The notes beneath the pieces were generated by a model, which ran no database searches, had not been told where the DNA came from, and saw only the letters and a program-made list of their open reading frames with translations. The position numbers and the translations under genes were made by a program. Positions 33,808-43,851 of a DNA stretch of 64,000 bases are shown here, one piece after another. This DNA comes from an uncultured Eubacteriaceae bacterium (GTDB lineage Bacteria; Bacillota; Clostridia; Eubacteriales; Eubacteriaceae), in contig CAMBHL010000003.1 in the NCBI GenBank assembly GCA_945867155.1, forward strand, positions 62,001-126,000, given 5' to 3'. The stretch's first letter is position 1, and the number at the start of each line of letters is the position of its first letter.

Positions 33808-35124
33808 TTACGCGTTCAATTTTTCCTTTAGAATAAACCCCGAATCCATCAGTTCCTGAAGCGAAAGCATCAGTCCCAATTTCCCGTGAGCATGGGTCAG
33901 GCCTCCCTGGAAATAAACGATATAGGGCTCGCGCATAGGCGCATCCGCAGAGAGTTCAATGGAAGAGCCCTGAATAAAAGCGCCGGCTGCCATAATCACC
34001 GGCACATCATATCCGGGCATGTCCCACGGCACCGGCGTGACAAAGGAATCCACCGGCGCAGCTTTCTGCACCGCCTGGCAGAAAACTTCAACGGCCTTCG
34101 GGTCCCCCAGCCTGACGCTTTGAATGATATCAGATCGGTAATCATCAACGTCAGGGCAAACCGGAAAACCTAAATTTTTATATGCCTTTCCCACTAAAAG
34201 TGCTGTTTTCATCGCCTGAGACACGACGTAAGGCGCCTGGAAAAAACCTTGGAGAAAGGTTCTCGTAATCCCTAAGGTTGCGCCGGTTTCACCGCCGATG
34301 CCAGGGGCGGCCAGCCGATTGGCGCAAAGGGCGACTAAATCGCTTCGCCCTGCGACATAACCGCCGGTAGGGGCCAATCCTCCTCCTGGATTTTTAATTA
34401 AAGAGCCTGCCATCAAATCGGCGCCGACGGCCACGGGTTCTTTTTCATCCAAAAATTCGCCGTAGCAGTTGTCGACAAAAATAACTACTTCCGGCCATTT
34501 CGATTTAATTTTCTGGCAAATTCTCTGAATTTCCGAGAGGGTAATCGCCTTGCGCCAGCTGTATCCTGTTGAGCGCTGAATATAAACCATTTTTGTTTTT
34601 TCAGAAAGATGCGCCATAATTTGCGCATCGTCAAATACGCCGTTTGGCTTCAATTCGATTTGCGAAAAATGAACGCCAAAGTCTGTCAGCGTTCCTTTAC
34701 CCTTTTCTTCCCCATTTGCGCCAATAAACGTCCGAACCGTGTCATAAGGGTCCCCGCTGATGGCAAGCAGTTCATCGCCCGGCCTCAGGATCCCGTACAA
34801 ACACAGCGAAATCGCATGGGTTCCGCAGGTAATCTGAGGCCTGACAAGGGCCGCTTCGCAGCCAAACACATCGGCAAAAATAGCTTCTGTCGCTTCCCGG
34901 CCTTCATCATCATAACCATAACCTGTGGACGGATGGAAATGGCGGTCGCTGAGGTTGGCTTTCTGCATCGCTTGAATCACCTTAAACTGGTGATATTCCG
35001 CCAAATGATCCCAGTGTGCCAACTTGTCTTCGATCTGCTTTTCTGATTTTTCGACAAAGTCAATCACGGTTTTTGAAATATGAAAATGCTCTGCCAGATA
35101 GTTTTCAATGGCATTCTGTTCCAT
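33808..35124 (-). CDS. Methionine gamma-lyase family PLP protein (YnbB-like)
   Basis: PLP-dependent enzyme of the aluminum-resistance/YnbB family, related to cystathionine lyases; physiological reaction unknown. The 438 residues contain FVDNCYGEF (PLP-binding Asp) and GSLIKNPGGGLAPTGGYVAG with the Schiff-base lysine (about 246). Family members in Firmicutes lie near miaA and hfq/glnR; here the stop of miaA overlaps its start by 20 bases, which repeats this linkage. GGGAGA precedes the ATG. Confidence 0.9.
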   Translation of the reverse strand: MEQNAIENYLAEHFHISKTVIDFVEKSEKQIEDKLAHWDHLAEYHQFKVIQAMQKANLSDRHFHPSTGYGYDDEGREATEAIFADVFGCEAALVRPQITCGTHAISLCLYGILRPGDELLAISGDPYDTVRTFIGANGEEKGKGTLTDFGVHFSQIELKPNGVFDDAQIMAHLSEKTKMVYIQRSTGYSWRKAITLSEIQRICQKIKSKWPEVVIFVDNCYGEFLDEKEPVAVGADLMAGSLIKNPGGGLAPTGGYVAGRSDLVALCANRLAAPGIGGETGATLGITRTFLQGFFQAPYVVSQAMKTALLVGKAYKNLGFPVCPDVDDYRSDIIQSVRLGDPKAVEVFCQAVQKAAPVDSFVTPVPWDMPGYDVPVIMAAGAFIQGSSIELSADAPMREPYIVYFQGGLTHAHGKLGLMLSLQELMDSGFILKEKLNA

Positions 35125-36091
35125 TTTTTTCTCCCTTTTGATATTTTTGAATCCATTTTATCATATGATCCGCTACAGTCTCAGCCGTCACGGTTTCATC
35201 GACATCAAACCAGTGAATTTCAGGATTTTTTCTGAACCATGTCAGCTGCCGCTTGGCAAAATGGCGTGTATCCCGTTTCAAGATCCGGACCTGCTCTTCC
35301 AGCGTGGAAGTCCCATTCAAATATGGCATGATTTCTTTATAGCCCAGAGCCTGCATCGATACCAATGAAGGATCATAGCCTTCTTCTAAAAGCGCGGCCA
35401 CTTCTTCAACAAGTCCGTCCTGAATCATCAAATCAACGCGTTCGTCGATCCGTGCATAAAGCTGCGCTCTCGGCATTCGAATGCCCATCAGCAAATAATC
35501 GTAGGGCAGATCGATCTGCCGCACCTGATTCTCCCAATAGGTTTTCGTTTTGCCCGTTGTCTCGTAAACTTCAAGGGCCCGCAGCACACGTTTTTTATTG
35601 TGCGGGTGAATTTTTTCAGCCGCCTGGGGATCGATGCGCTGAAGTCTTGCGTGCATCTCCTCTGGGGTATGTGAATCATAGTTTTTTTCAAGGCGTTTTC
35701 TGACTTCAGGGTCCGTCTTAATTTCCGGAAATCCCCATTTCTGCGTCAGCGCATTGATGTAGAGTCCAGTCCCGCCGACGACAATTGGCAGCTTCCTGCG
35801 GTCCAGAATATTCTGAATCACCGCCAATGCTTTTTCCTTGTAGTCGGCCACGCTGAAACTTTGATCCGGCGCGATACAGCCAATCATGTGATGCGCGATC
35901 CCCTGCTTTTCTTTTGCTGTTGGCTGAGCCGTTCCAATCGGCATTTTCTGATAAATCTGCATCGAATCTGCTGAAACAATCTCTCCATCAAGTGCCTTCG
36001 CAATCCGAATCGAAAGACTGGTCTTCCCCGAAGCGGTCGGTCCAACCAAAACCGGAACGAGGGGTTTGCTCAAGTGATTTGGATTTTTCAT
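35105..36091 (-). CDS. miaA: tRNA dimethylallyltransferase MiaA
   Basis: Transfers a dimethylallyl group to N6 of A37 in tRNAs that read codons starting with U. The 328 residues start with LVGPTASGKTSLSIRIAK (P-loop), then DSMQIYQKMPIGTAQP, and VVGGTGLYINAL. Length is normal. The start overlaps the end of mutL by 4 bases and the end overlaps the next gene by 20 bases. MiaB, which converts the product to ms2i6A, is encoded three genes upstream in the same cluster. Confidence 0.97.
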   Translation of the reverse strand: MKNPNHLSKPLVPVLVGPTASGKTSLSIRIAKALDGEIVSADSMQIYQKMPIGTAQPTAKEKQGIAHHMIGCIAPDQSFSVADYKEKALAVIQNILDRRKLPIVVGGTGLYINALTQKWGFPEIKTDPEVRKRLEKNYDSHTPEEMHARLQRIDPQAAEKIHPHNKKRVLRALEVYETTGKTKTYWENQVRQIDLPYDYLLMGIRMPRAQLYARIDERVDLMIQDGLVEEVAALLEEGYDPSLVSMQALGYKEIMPYLNGTSTLEEQVRILKRDTRHFAKRQLTWFRKNPEIHWFDVDETVTAETVADHMIKWIQKYQKGEKNGTECH

Positions 36092-37974
36092 GATACCACT
36101 CTCTTAAATAATTTTTCCAACTCGTATTTTTTGAGGTATAAAATAATCGGGCGCCCGTGGGGACAAGTGTAGGGATTCTTCAGGGTCATCAAATCATCCA
36201 AAAGTTTCTGAATTTCTTCCTGGGTGAGCATCTGATTGCCTTTTACTGCAGCTTTGCAGGCCATCGTCGCAATTTTTAGCCACTGCTTTTCCTTGACTGC
36301 TGGATCTCCTGTCAGTAAATTTTCAATCCATAAGGGCAGCATCTCCGCAGGCTGGGGCTCTCCCATCAAAACCGGCACGCCGCGAACAAGCATCGTTGTC
36401 TCGCCAAATACATCACACTGAAAGCCTTTTTGAGACAATTCGGCTTTGACGGTTTCGTACTGAATGACCATTTCTCTTGAAACATCGACAGTCTGGGGAA
36501 CCAAAAGCGTCTGCGACGGAATTTCTTTCTCGCTCGTCATTTTATTTCTGAGATTTTCAAACATAAACGCTTCGTGCGCCGCGTGCTGATCGATTAAAAT
36601 CAACGAATCTTCTTTTTCCAACAAAATAAACGTTTTAAACAGCTGTCCCACAATGCGGACATGATGCAGGTCAAGATGCGGTCGGCCTGCAGCTGCCGCT
36701 GCAGGATTGTTTAACGGCTGTTGGTCTGCTTCTTTCCTGACGGCATCTGACACCAATGGTTTTGAGACCCTCATCAAAGGCGGCGCTGCTTCTTTCACCT
36801 GCATCGGTTCCGTTTTTTGCTGCGGTGTTTTTTCTATCCTGGACTGAAATTGTGGATAAACCCGTTTACGCGGGTTCGAAGCCTCGACTTTGATCTGTTC
36901 TGTTTGAACCTCTGGTTTCGGGGAAAGGGCTGTTTCCCTTTTAGGTTTCTGGGGCTCGGTTAATTTCTTTCCCAAATCAACTGTCAGATCCATCTGCTGA
37001 ACCGTCCGCCTGATTTCCTGTCGAAACAGAATATCGACCAGGCTTTGATTTAAGATCCCGATTTCCATCTTGGAAGGGTGGACGTTTACATCCAGCATTC
37101 TGCCAGGCAGCGTCATAAAGATAATCCCAACGGGATGTTTATGATTCATCAGATAGCCCTGATAAGCTTCTTCAAAAGACCGCGACAGTCCTCTATTCTC
37201 AACGGTTCGCCCGTTGATAAACAGGATCTGTCTGTCCTTGGTGCTTCGCATACTCGTCAAATCGCCAATGTAGCCCTTCAGTTCCATGGGTTCATTCTGC
37301 GCATCCAGTTTTCTCAAGGAATTAAAAAAGGTTCGTCCGTAAAGGCACTCAATGACACTCTGCAGCTTTCCATTTCCTGGCGTTGCAAAGACTTCCCGTC
37401 CATCAGCCGTCAGTTTAAAGGCAATTTCAGGATGAGAAAGGGCCATTCTTCCCATGATCTGATGCACCGCCCGCTCCTCAGTCTTGTCTTTCATCATGTG
37501 CTTTTGTCTGGCCGGCACATTGTAAAACAAATCCCTGACTTCGATGGATGTGCCGCGATTGTACGGCATCACCCGCTGATTGACACAGCGGCCGCCTTCA
37601 AAAATCGTCTCACTGCCCATTTCTTCGGTTTTTGAGATGGTGCGGATCGTCACGCGGGAGACCGCGGCAATGCTGGCCAGAGCTTCGCCGCGAAAACCCA
37701 AGGTTTCCAAATGATTGAGGTCTTCAATTTGAGAAAGTTTGCTCGTCGCATGGCGGGCAAAGGCCAGCCGCACTTCATTGTAAGCAATTCCCACGCCGTT
37801 GTCCTGAATGCCGATGCGGCGCTTTCCACCCTGCTCTATCGTCACATGGATGTGGTCACTGCCGGCATCAATCGCATTCTCCGTGAGTTCTTTGACCACA
37901 GAAGCCGGGCGGACAATGACCTCTCCCGCCGCAATTTTTTCAATGGTCGCTGGCGCCAGCATTTTGATTTTCAT
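36088..37974 (-). CDS. mutL: DNA mismatch repair protein MutL
   Basis: Couples MutS mismatch recognition to strand removal. The 628 residues have an N-terminal GHKL ATPase with ELTENAIDAGSD, DNGVGI and GFRGEALASI, a proline/charged linker (about 330-440), and a C-terminal dimerisation domain with DQHAAHEAFMFE, the metal-binding nuclease motif DQHA(x)2E(x)4E found in organisms that lack MutH. The protein is therefore likely a nicking endonuclease. GGAGAGGAAG precedes the ATG, which overlaps the mutS stop codon by 4 bases. Confidence 0.97.
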   Translation of the reverse strand: MKIKMLAPATIEKIAAGEVIVRPASVVKELTENAIDAGSDHIHVTIEQGGKRRIGIQDNGVGIAYNEVRLAFARHATSKLSQIEDLNHLETLGFRGEALASIAAVSRVTIRTISKTEEMGSETIFEGGRCVNQRVMPYNRGTSIEVRDLFYNVPARQKHMMKDKTEERAVHQIMGRMALSHPEIAFKLTADGREVFATPGNGKLQSVIECLYGRTFFNSLRKLDAQNEPMELKGYIGDLTSMRSTKDRQILFINGRTVENRGLSRSFEEAYQGYLMNHKHPVGIIFMTLPGRMLDVNVHPSKMEIGILNQSLVDILFRQEIRRTVQQMDLTVDLGKKLTEPQKPKRETALSPKPEVQTEQIKVEASNPRKRVYPQFQSRIEKTPQQKTEPMQVKEAAPPLMRVSKPLVSDAVRKEADQQPLNNPAAAAAGRPHLDLHHVRIVGQLFKTFILLEKEDSLILIDQHAAHEAFMFENLRNKMTSEKEIPSQTLLVPQTVDVSREMVIQYETVKAELSQKGFQCDVFGETTMLVRGVPVLMGEPQPAEMLPLWIENLLTGDPAVKEKQWLKIATMACKAAVKGNQMLTQEEIQKLLDDLMTLKNPYTCPHGRPIILYLKKYELEKLFKRVVS

Positions 37975-40685
37975 GATCCTGCTTCCTCTCCGTCCGTTTC
38001 ATTCTCAGAATTCAGTGTCGTCTTTAAATCACTGAGCAGATTTAAAGCCTGAAGAGGGGTCATCGCATTCAAATCTGCATCATGGAGCTGAGACAAGACT
38101 TCTTTTTCTTCGGGCTTTAACGTCTTGCTGTTTTCTTCTTCAGATTCGGATACTGGTGAAGAATGTGAAGAAAGATCTCCGTAAAAGCTCATCTGCCGAC
38201 TGCCGTCCGCTGCTAGAGGAATCGTCGATATCCCCTGCGCATCGCCGTGACTGGCGGACATTTTTTCCAGCTGTCTCAAAATCACTTTGGCGCGCTGGGT
38301 TACAATTTTAGGAAAGCCTGCCAGCTGCGCGACTTCAATCCCGTAACTCTGATCCGCCGGTTTGTGCCGGATTTTTCTTAAAAAGACGACGCCGTCAGGG
38401 GTTTCTTTCAAACCGATGCTTAAATTCTTGATACCCGGCTGCTGATTTTCAAGCTGGGTCAACTCGTGATAATGGGTCGCAAACAGCGTTCGCGCGCCAA
38501 TTGTAAGGGGATTGGACAGATATTCTGCCACGGCCCAGGCGATGCTCACACCGTCAAAGGTGCTTGTTCCCCGGCCGATTTCATCTAAAATGACCAATGA
38601 ATGCTGCGTTGCATTTTTTAAAATATTTGAGACTTCCGACATTTCGACCATAAAAGTGCTCTGTCCGGTCGTCAAATCGTCAGAAGCGCCAATTCGCGTG
38701 AAGATCCGGTCGCAGATGCCGATGTGGGCGCTGTCTGCCGGCACAAAAGAACCCATTTGCGCCATCAAAGTGATCACGGCCACCTGTCTGATGTAGGTGG
38801 ACTTCCCTGCCATATTCGGTCCTGTGATGAGCATCATCCTGTTTTCTGCCAAATCGAGAAGGCAGTCATTTGAAACGAAAGTGCCTGCTTCCATAATTTT
38901 TTCAGCGACAGGATGCCGGCTGTTGTACATCTCGATCACGCCATCCTCTGCGATCTCAGGCTTAACATAATGATTGTCCACTGCAACGGCTGCAAGGGAA
39001 TAAAGCGCATCTAAATAAGCGACGTCGTTAGCCCGTTTCTGGATGCGTTTGATTTCATCCATGATTTTTGAACGAATGTCAGAAAAAATCTGGTATTCGA
39101 GCTGAGACAAACGCTGCTGGGCGCCTAGAATTTTCGTTTCGATTTCTTTTAGTTCAGGCGTGAAGAAGCGTTCCGAATTCGCCAGCGTCTGTTTTCTGAT
39201 ATAGCGTTCCGGAACCAGATCCAGATTGCTCTTGGTCACCTCAATGAAATAGCCAAAGACGCGGTTGTACTTGACTTTGAGGGATTTAATGCCCGTCGTT
39301 TCCTTTTCCCGGCTTTCCAGATCTCTCAGCCAGTCTTTGCCTTTCCGCTGGGCTTCCCGGTAATCGTCGATTTCACGGTTGAAGCCTGTTTTGATCACGC
39401 CGCCGTCTTTCAGAACAAAAGGTGCATCGTCTGCAATGCTGTCCTGAATGAGCTGATAAATATCATCGAGATCATCTTCCCCTCCGAAGGCCGCCTGCAG
39501 TTTTGGCGCATCAATGCTGTTGATGCATTGTTTAACCGCGGGCAACATGCGAAGGGATTGTTTGAGGGACAGCATGTCCTTGGGGTTGACCGTTCCGAAT
39601 GCAATCTTGCCGCAGATTCGCTCCAAATCGTAAATTTTGCCCAAGACCGATTTAAAATCCTGGAGTGCCCCGGGATTCTGCACCAATTCTTCGACATAAT
39701 CCTGCCGCTTTTGAATCTTTTCCCGGTCAATTAAAGGGGCTTCGATCCACTGTCTTAACATCCGCCCGCCCATGGCCGTCGTGGTCTGATCCAGAACCCA
39801 CAGAAGACTGCCGTATTTTTCGCCGCGGCGCAGGGTCTCCGTCAGTTCCAGATTCCGCCTCGTGGACAAATCCAGCAGCATGTATTCACTGGTTTTGTAA
39901 AAGACCACGTGATTAATATGGGTTAAGACTTTCTTCTGGGATTCTTCAATGTAGTTTAGAAGCGCTCCGGACGCGCGAACTGCCGGTTCATGGTCTTTCA
40001 GTCCCAAAGCATCCAGTGCAAAAACATGAAATTGTGTTTTAACAGTGGTTCGGCTTGCATCCAGTTTCCAATTGTCCTCCCCAAACAGAGAGGTCATGCA
40101 GTTAAAGCGTATTTTTAACTGCTCGACAAATTTTGACTGTTTGTAAAGAGACGGACTCAAGATGATTTCGGCTGGATTGATTTTGCCAATTTCCCCCATC
40201 AATTCGTTGAGTCCTGGGGCATTTGGAATTTCCGTGGTGCGAAAATCACCGGTCGTCAAATCAACATAAGCTAGACCGATGTCGTTTTTCCCGCCATAAA
40301 GCGCTGCGAGATAATTGTTTTCCTTGGCTTTTAAGGCGCCGTCTGAGGTAATGGTTCCCGGCGTAATGACTTTAATGATCTCACGCTTGACAAGCCCCTT
40401 CGCTAGCGCCGGATCTTCCATTTGTTCACATACAGCAACTTTGTAGCCCTTTTCGACTAATTTCGCAATATAGGGCTCTGCCGCGTGATGGGGAACGCCG
40501 CACATCGGCGCCGGTTCATCCAGTCCGCACTGTTTGCCGGTCAGGGCGATTTCCAGCACCTTTGATGCCGTGAGGGCATCATCAAAAAAAGTTTCGAAAA
40601 AATCGCCTACTCTGAAAAGCAGGATACAATCCGGAACTTGATCATGCATCTTCAAATATTGCTGCATCATTGGCGTGAGACCCAT
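37971..40685 (-). CDS. mutS: DNA mismatch repair protein MutS
   Basis: Recognises mispaired and looped bases. The 904 residues start with the mismatch-binding domain, where FFETF (about 28-32, RVGDFFETF) supplies the phenylalanine wedge and Glu, then connector, core and clamp domains, and the ABC-type ATPase with GPNMAGKST (about 622), VILDEIGRGTSTFDG and FATHYHEL. The C-terminal ~100 residues carry a Ser/Glu-rich linker and a tail that may bind the beta clamp. GAGGG precedes the ATG. It heads the mutS-mutL-miaA unit and follows miaB by 21 bases. Confidence 0.98.
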   Translation of the reverse strand: MGLTPMMQQYLKMHDQVPDCILLFRVGDFFETFFDDALTASKVLEIALTGKQCGLDEPAPMCGVPHHAAEPYIAKLVEKGYKVAVCEQMEDPALAKGLVKREIIKVITPGTITSDGALKAKENNYLAALYGGKNDIGLAYVDLTTGDFRTTEIPNAPGLNELMGEIGKINPAEIILSPSLYKQSKFVEQLKIRFNCMTSLFGEDNWKLDASRTTVKTQFHVFALDALGLKDHEPAVRASGALLNYIEESQKKVLTHINHVVFYKTSEYMLLDLSTRRNLELTETLRRGEKYGSLLWVLDQTTTAMGGRMLRQWIEAPLIDREKIQKRQDYVEELVQNPGALQDFKSVLGKIYDLERICGKIAFGTVNPKDMLSLKQSLRMLPAVKQCINSIDAPKLQAAFGGEDDLDDIYQLIQDSIADDAPFVLKDGGVIKTGFNREIDDYREAQRKGKDWLRDLESREKETTGIKSLKVKYNRVFGYFIEVTKSNLDLVPERYIRKQTLANSERFFTPELKEIETKILGAQQRLSQLEYQIFSDIRSKIMDEIKRIQKRANDVAYLDALYSLAAVAVDNHYVKPEIAEDGVIEMYNSRHPVAEKIMEAGTFVSNDCLLDLAENRMMLITGPNMAGKSTYIRQVAVITLMAQMGSFVPADSAHIGICDRIFTRIGASDDLTTGQSTFMVEMSEVSNILKNATQHSLVILDEIGRGTSTFDGVSIAWAVAEYLSNPLTIGARTLFATHYHELTQLENQQPGIKNLSIGLKETPDGVVFLRKIRHKPADQSYGIEVAQLAGFPKIVTQRAKVILRQLEKMSASHGDAQGISTIPLAADGSRQMSFYGDLSSHSSPVSESEEENSKTLKPEEKEVLSQLHDADLNAMTPLQALNLLSDLKTTLNSENETDGEEAGS

Positions 40686-40706
40686 TGTTTTCCCTCTTTC
40701 TATCTA

Positions 40707-42032
40707 TTAGATATGATAAGCCGTTCCATCGAGACTGAAAGTCTTGGCCCGGTCGATATGGACCGGAATAATCGTCCCAATGGTCTTTTCATCGCCTTTA
40801 AAATTCACGAGCTTGCCGTTTTTTGTTCGGCCGGACAGCCGATTTGGATTGTGCGCGCTTTTGCCCTCGACCAAAACATCGACATCCTGACCTTCAAACC
40901 AGGCATTCTGATCGTTGCCAATGTCGTGCAGCACATCCAGCAGACGGTTCAGCCGTTGATGTTTCACTTCATCTGGGATCTGGTTTTCCATTTCCGCCGC
41001 CGGCGTTCCGCTGCGTTTGGAATAGATGAAGGAAAAAGCGGAATCGAACCGACACGCGCGCACTACATCCAGGGTTTCTTCGAAATCTTCTTCAGTTTCG
41101 CCGGGAAAACCGACGATGATATCCGTTGTAATGGCAACGTGGGGAATGCGGTCTCTTATTTTCTGCACCAAATCGATAATCTGGGTTTTGGTGTAGCCCC
41201 GGTGCATGGCTTTCAGCACCCGGCTGGAACCACTTTGAATAGCCAGATGAATCGACGGGCAGACCTTATCGCACGTAGCGATGGCTTCAATCACTTTATC
41301 GCTCATATCTTTAGGATGGCTGGTCATGAACCGAATCCGGCGAAGACCGTTGATCTGATTAACGTCCTTTAACAGCTCCGCAAAGCCATAGCCGTCACGG
41401 CGGTCATTCCCGTAGGAATTGACGTTCTGTCCGAGAAGCATCACTTCTATACAGCCGTCCTTGACCAAATTTGTAATTTCCTCAAGGATTTTTTCATGGG
41501 GACGGCTGACTTCCCGGCCTCGGGTATAAGGCACGATACAGTACGTGCAGAAATTGTTGCACCCTTTCATAATCGAAACGTAGCTTTTAAAAGGATACTT
41601 GCGGTCGACGGGCAAATCTTCAGCCAGCCCCTGATCGTCATCATAAATTTCAACGGTTCGCTTGTGCGTCTTGATAAATGCTTCCAATAGCTTTGGAAAA
41701 TGGTCGATGTTGTGCGTGCCGAAAACGATATCCACCTGGGGATTTTTTTCCTTAATCTGCTTCACAATGGCCGGCTGCTGCATCATGCAGCCGCACACGG
41801 CCAGAATGAGATCAGGATTTGACTTTTTGATATGTTTAAAATTGCCGACATTTCCAAAAAAGCGTTCGTCGGCGTTTTCCCGAACACTGCAGGTGTTCAT
41901 GATCACGAGTCCCGCGCTTTTTTCGTCGTCGATGGGCGTGTAGCCCATGGCTTTCAGCATTCCGGATAATTTTTCAGAATCATTTTCATTCATCTGACAG
42001 CCGTAAGTAATAATTTTATAGGTTTTATTCAT
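40707..42032 (-). CDS. miaB: tRNA-2-methylthio-N6-dimethylallyladenosine synthase MiaB
   Basis: Radical SAM methylthiotransferase that adds a methylthio group at C2 of i6A37. The 441 residues have the N-terminal UPF0004 domain with three conserved cysteines (TYGCQMNENDSE, NTCSVRENA, AVCGCM), the radical SAM motif CNNFCTYC (about 163), and a C-terminal TRAM domain. The ATG at 42030-42032 has AAAGGAG six bases before it; a GTG two codons upstream is less likely. It overlaps nnr by a few bases. Works after MiaA, encoded downstream in the same cluster. Confidence 0.97.
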   Translation of the reverse strand: MNKTYKIITYGCQMNENDSEKLSGMLKAMGYTPIDDEKSAGLVIMNTCSVRENADERFFGNVGNFKHIKKSNPDLILAVCGCMMQQPAIVKQIKEKNPQVDIVFGTHNIDHFPKLLEAFIKTHKRTVEIYDDDQGLAEDLPVDRKYPFKSYVSIMKGCNNFCTYCIVPYTRGREVSRPHEKILEEITNLVKDGCIEVMLLGQNVNSYGNDRRDGYGFAELLKDVNQINGLRRIRFMTSHPKDMSDKVIEAIATCDKVCPSIHLAIQSGSSRVLKAMHRGYTKTQIIDLVQKIRDRIPHVAITTDIIVGFPGETEEDFEETLDVVRACRFDSAFSFIYSKRSGTPAAEMENQIPDEVKHQRLNRLLDVLHDIGNDQNAWFEGQDVDVLVEGKSAHNPNRLSGRTKNGKLVNFKGDEKTIGTIIPVHIDRAKTFSLDGTAYHI

Positions 42033-43545
42033 GAACACTCCTTTGTAAAGCTTGGGGAAGCATGCGAATCAAATCCGTTGCATTCAGGGCGCACATCCCG
42101 TATTTTTCCGCGGCCAGATCCCCTGCCAGGCCGTGGAGGTAGACGCCGAGCTTCGCCGCGTCTCCTGCATTTTGCGTCTGAGACAATAGACCTGCAATCA
42201 CACCGGTTAAAACATCGCCGCTGCCTGCTGTCGCCATGCCGGGGTTGCCTGTGGTATTAAACCAGACTTCACATTGGGAAGGATCGGAACCGTGGGGAAT
42301 AAAAATGCGCGTGTGGTATCCCTTGAGCACCAGAATCACCTGATAGGCTGCTGCAAAAGCAGCCGCAGTTTCCATGCTGTTTTCTCTGTAATCATCTTTG
42401 TCAATGCCGCACAAACGGCAGAATTCTCCGGCGTGGGGCGTCAGAATAATGTCGCCCTGATGTCCTTTCAGAATCGATTTGTTCTGAGCCAAATGATACA
42501 GGCCGTCGGCATCGATGACAAGGGGCTTTTCCGACTGAACCAGCCAGTTAAACAAAGGTTTTGCATCCCGTTTTCGGCCGACGCCCGGGCCAAAGACATA
42601 AGCCGAAGCTCGGGTGTCCGCCAGCTGCGGGACAAGTTCCCTTGAACGGTAAGGTTTGACCATGATCTCCCATGGCATTTGCGCCGCCACAATATCGTAA
42701 ATATTTTCCGGCACCCAGGTGCTCACCATCCCGGCGCCGGCTTTTAAACAGGCCGATGAACACATCAGGCCGGCACCAATCATGCCCTGGCTCCCCGCAA
42801 TGATCGAAAGGGCTCCGTAATCGTATTTATGGGAATTCTTTTTGCGTTCGATGCAGTTTGGAAGAGATGAAGCCTCTAAGAGCATTTTTTGAGAGTCCGT
42901 ATAGGTTTCTAATATGCCCACGTCAAGAACCGTCGCCCGGCCCAGAAAATCGGGCCCGTTTTCGAGCAGAAGACCGACCTTCGGGTTCTGAATGACCAAT
43001 GTTCTGTCAGCGCGGACAGCTGCTCCAACAGTCAGCCCGTTAGAGCCCCGGAGTCCCGACGGGATGTCAATGGCGTAAACCACTGCCTTCGATTGGTTGA
43101 CGGCTTCAAACAGCGCTGTAATCTTGGGGTATAAAGGCCGGTTTTTCAGGCCATTTCCAAAAACCGCATCGACAATGACGTCGGCTTTTTGGATTTTATT
43201 TTGAACCTCTTCATTCATTTCAGAATAAAAAGTATAAGGCAGACCGATTCCCTGAAGTCTGTTAAAATTCTGTCTGGAATTGGGCGTAAAATGATCTGGA
43301 TTGCCTGTGAACAGCACTTCCGCCTGATGGCCGTGATGACGGCAGAGACGGGCAATCACCTGACCGTCACCCCCGTTGTTGCCCGAGCCGCAGAGCACCA
43401 GAATCTTCGAATGCTCGGGAATTTCCTGGTTGATGACTTCAAAGCAGCGTGCCCCCGCCCTTTCCATCAATTCATAATCGGCAATGCCGTGGGCAATCGT
43501 CTGTCGATCCATTTCACTCATTTCTGACGGCGTAACCACCTTCAT
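42025..43545 (-). CDS. nnr: Bifunctional NAD(P)H-hydrate epimerase/dehydratase (Nnr)
   Basis: Repairs hydrated NADH/NADPH: the N-terminal epimerase (YjeF-N, about 1-210) interconverts R and S forms and the C-terminal dehydratase (carbohydrate-kinase-like, about 225-500) uses ADP to restore the cofactor. Motifs: LCGSGNNGGDGQVIAR in the epimerase, and AGSQGMIGAGLMCSSACLKAGAG and GNPGMATAGSGDVLTG in the dehydratase. Both halves look intact. Lies upstream of miaB with an overlap of about 8 bases. It is the first gene after the terminator of the small membrane-protein gene. Confidence 0.96.
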   Translation of the reverse strand: MKVVTPSEMSEMDRQTIAHGIADYELMERAGARCFEVINQEIPEHSKILVLCGSGNNGGDGQVIARLCRHHGHQAEVLFTGNPDHFTPNSRQNFNRLQGIGLPYTFYSEMNEEVQNKIQKADVIVDAVFGNGLKNRPLYPKITALFEAVNQSKAVVYAIDIPSGLRGSNGLTVGAAVRADRTLVIQNPKVGLLLENGPDFLGRATVLDVGILETYTDSQKMLLEASSLPNCIERKKNSHKYDYGALSIIAGSQGMIGAGLMCSSACLKAGAGMVSTWVPENIYDIVAAQMPWEIMVKPYRSRELVPQLADTRASAYVFGPGVGRKRDAKPLFNWLVQSEKPLVIDADGLYHLAQNKSILKGHQGDIILTPHAGEFCRLCGIDKDDYRENSMETAAAFAAAYQVILVLKGYHTRIFIPHGSDPSQCEVWFNTTGNPGMATAGSGDVLTGVIAGLLSQTQNAGDAAKLGVYLHGLAGDLAAEKYGMCALNATDLIRMLPQALQRSVHE

Positions 43546-43585
43546 AGCCTGTGCTCCTTTTCTTTATTAAATCCTCATAAAACAA

Positions 43586-43614
43586 CAAAAAGCAAGGCAT
43601 AGCCTTACTTTTTG
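43586..43614 (-). terminator. Terminator after the 66-residue membrane-protein gene
   Basis: Minus-strand stem CAAAAAGTAAGGC/GCCTTGCTTTTTG (one mismatch) with a 3-base loop, followed by TTGTTTT. It lies a few bases after the small gene's stop. Confidence 0.75.
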
Positions 43615-43620
43615 TGAAAA

Positions 43621-43821
43621 TTATTGCTGATTCAGAGAAGAAAGCGTCCTGTCGCCAATGTTGACTTGATAGACGTGCTGAATCCCCGTCGGGGTCAGTT
43701 CAATTTGATTGGCATTTTTGTAAACATCCCCCAGGACAAAAGAGGACATCAGTAAAATCAAAGCGAAAGCCACAATAAAATAGACGATTAAATCCCGTAC
43801 CTTGTGTTCACCCTGTCCCAT
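43621..43821 (-). CDS. Small single-span membrane protein, function unknown
   Basis: A 66-residue protein with a short charged N-terminus (GEHKVRD), one membrane helix (about 9-29, LIVYFIVAFALILLMSSFVL) and a polar external C-terminal half. I do not recognise a family. It starts 30 bases after yebC with a weak AGGTA ribosome-binding site and ends before a clear terminator, so it is most likely co-transcribed with yebC. Small size and single span suggest an accessory or regulatory membrane peptide, but no function can be assigned. Confidence 0.65.
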   Translation of the reverse strand: MGQGEHKVRDLIVYFIVAFALILLMSSFVLGDVYKNANQIELTPTGIQHVYQVNIGDRTLSSLNQQ

Positions 43822-43851
43822 AAAATACCTGCGCTTTCTTGAATACTCGTT

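Noticed and set aside
37078..37635. Open frame of 185 codons on the plus strand inside mutL
   Set aside because: Shadow of the conserved MutL ATPase; no ribosome-binding site.
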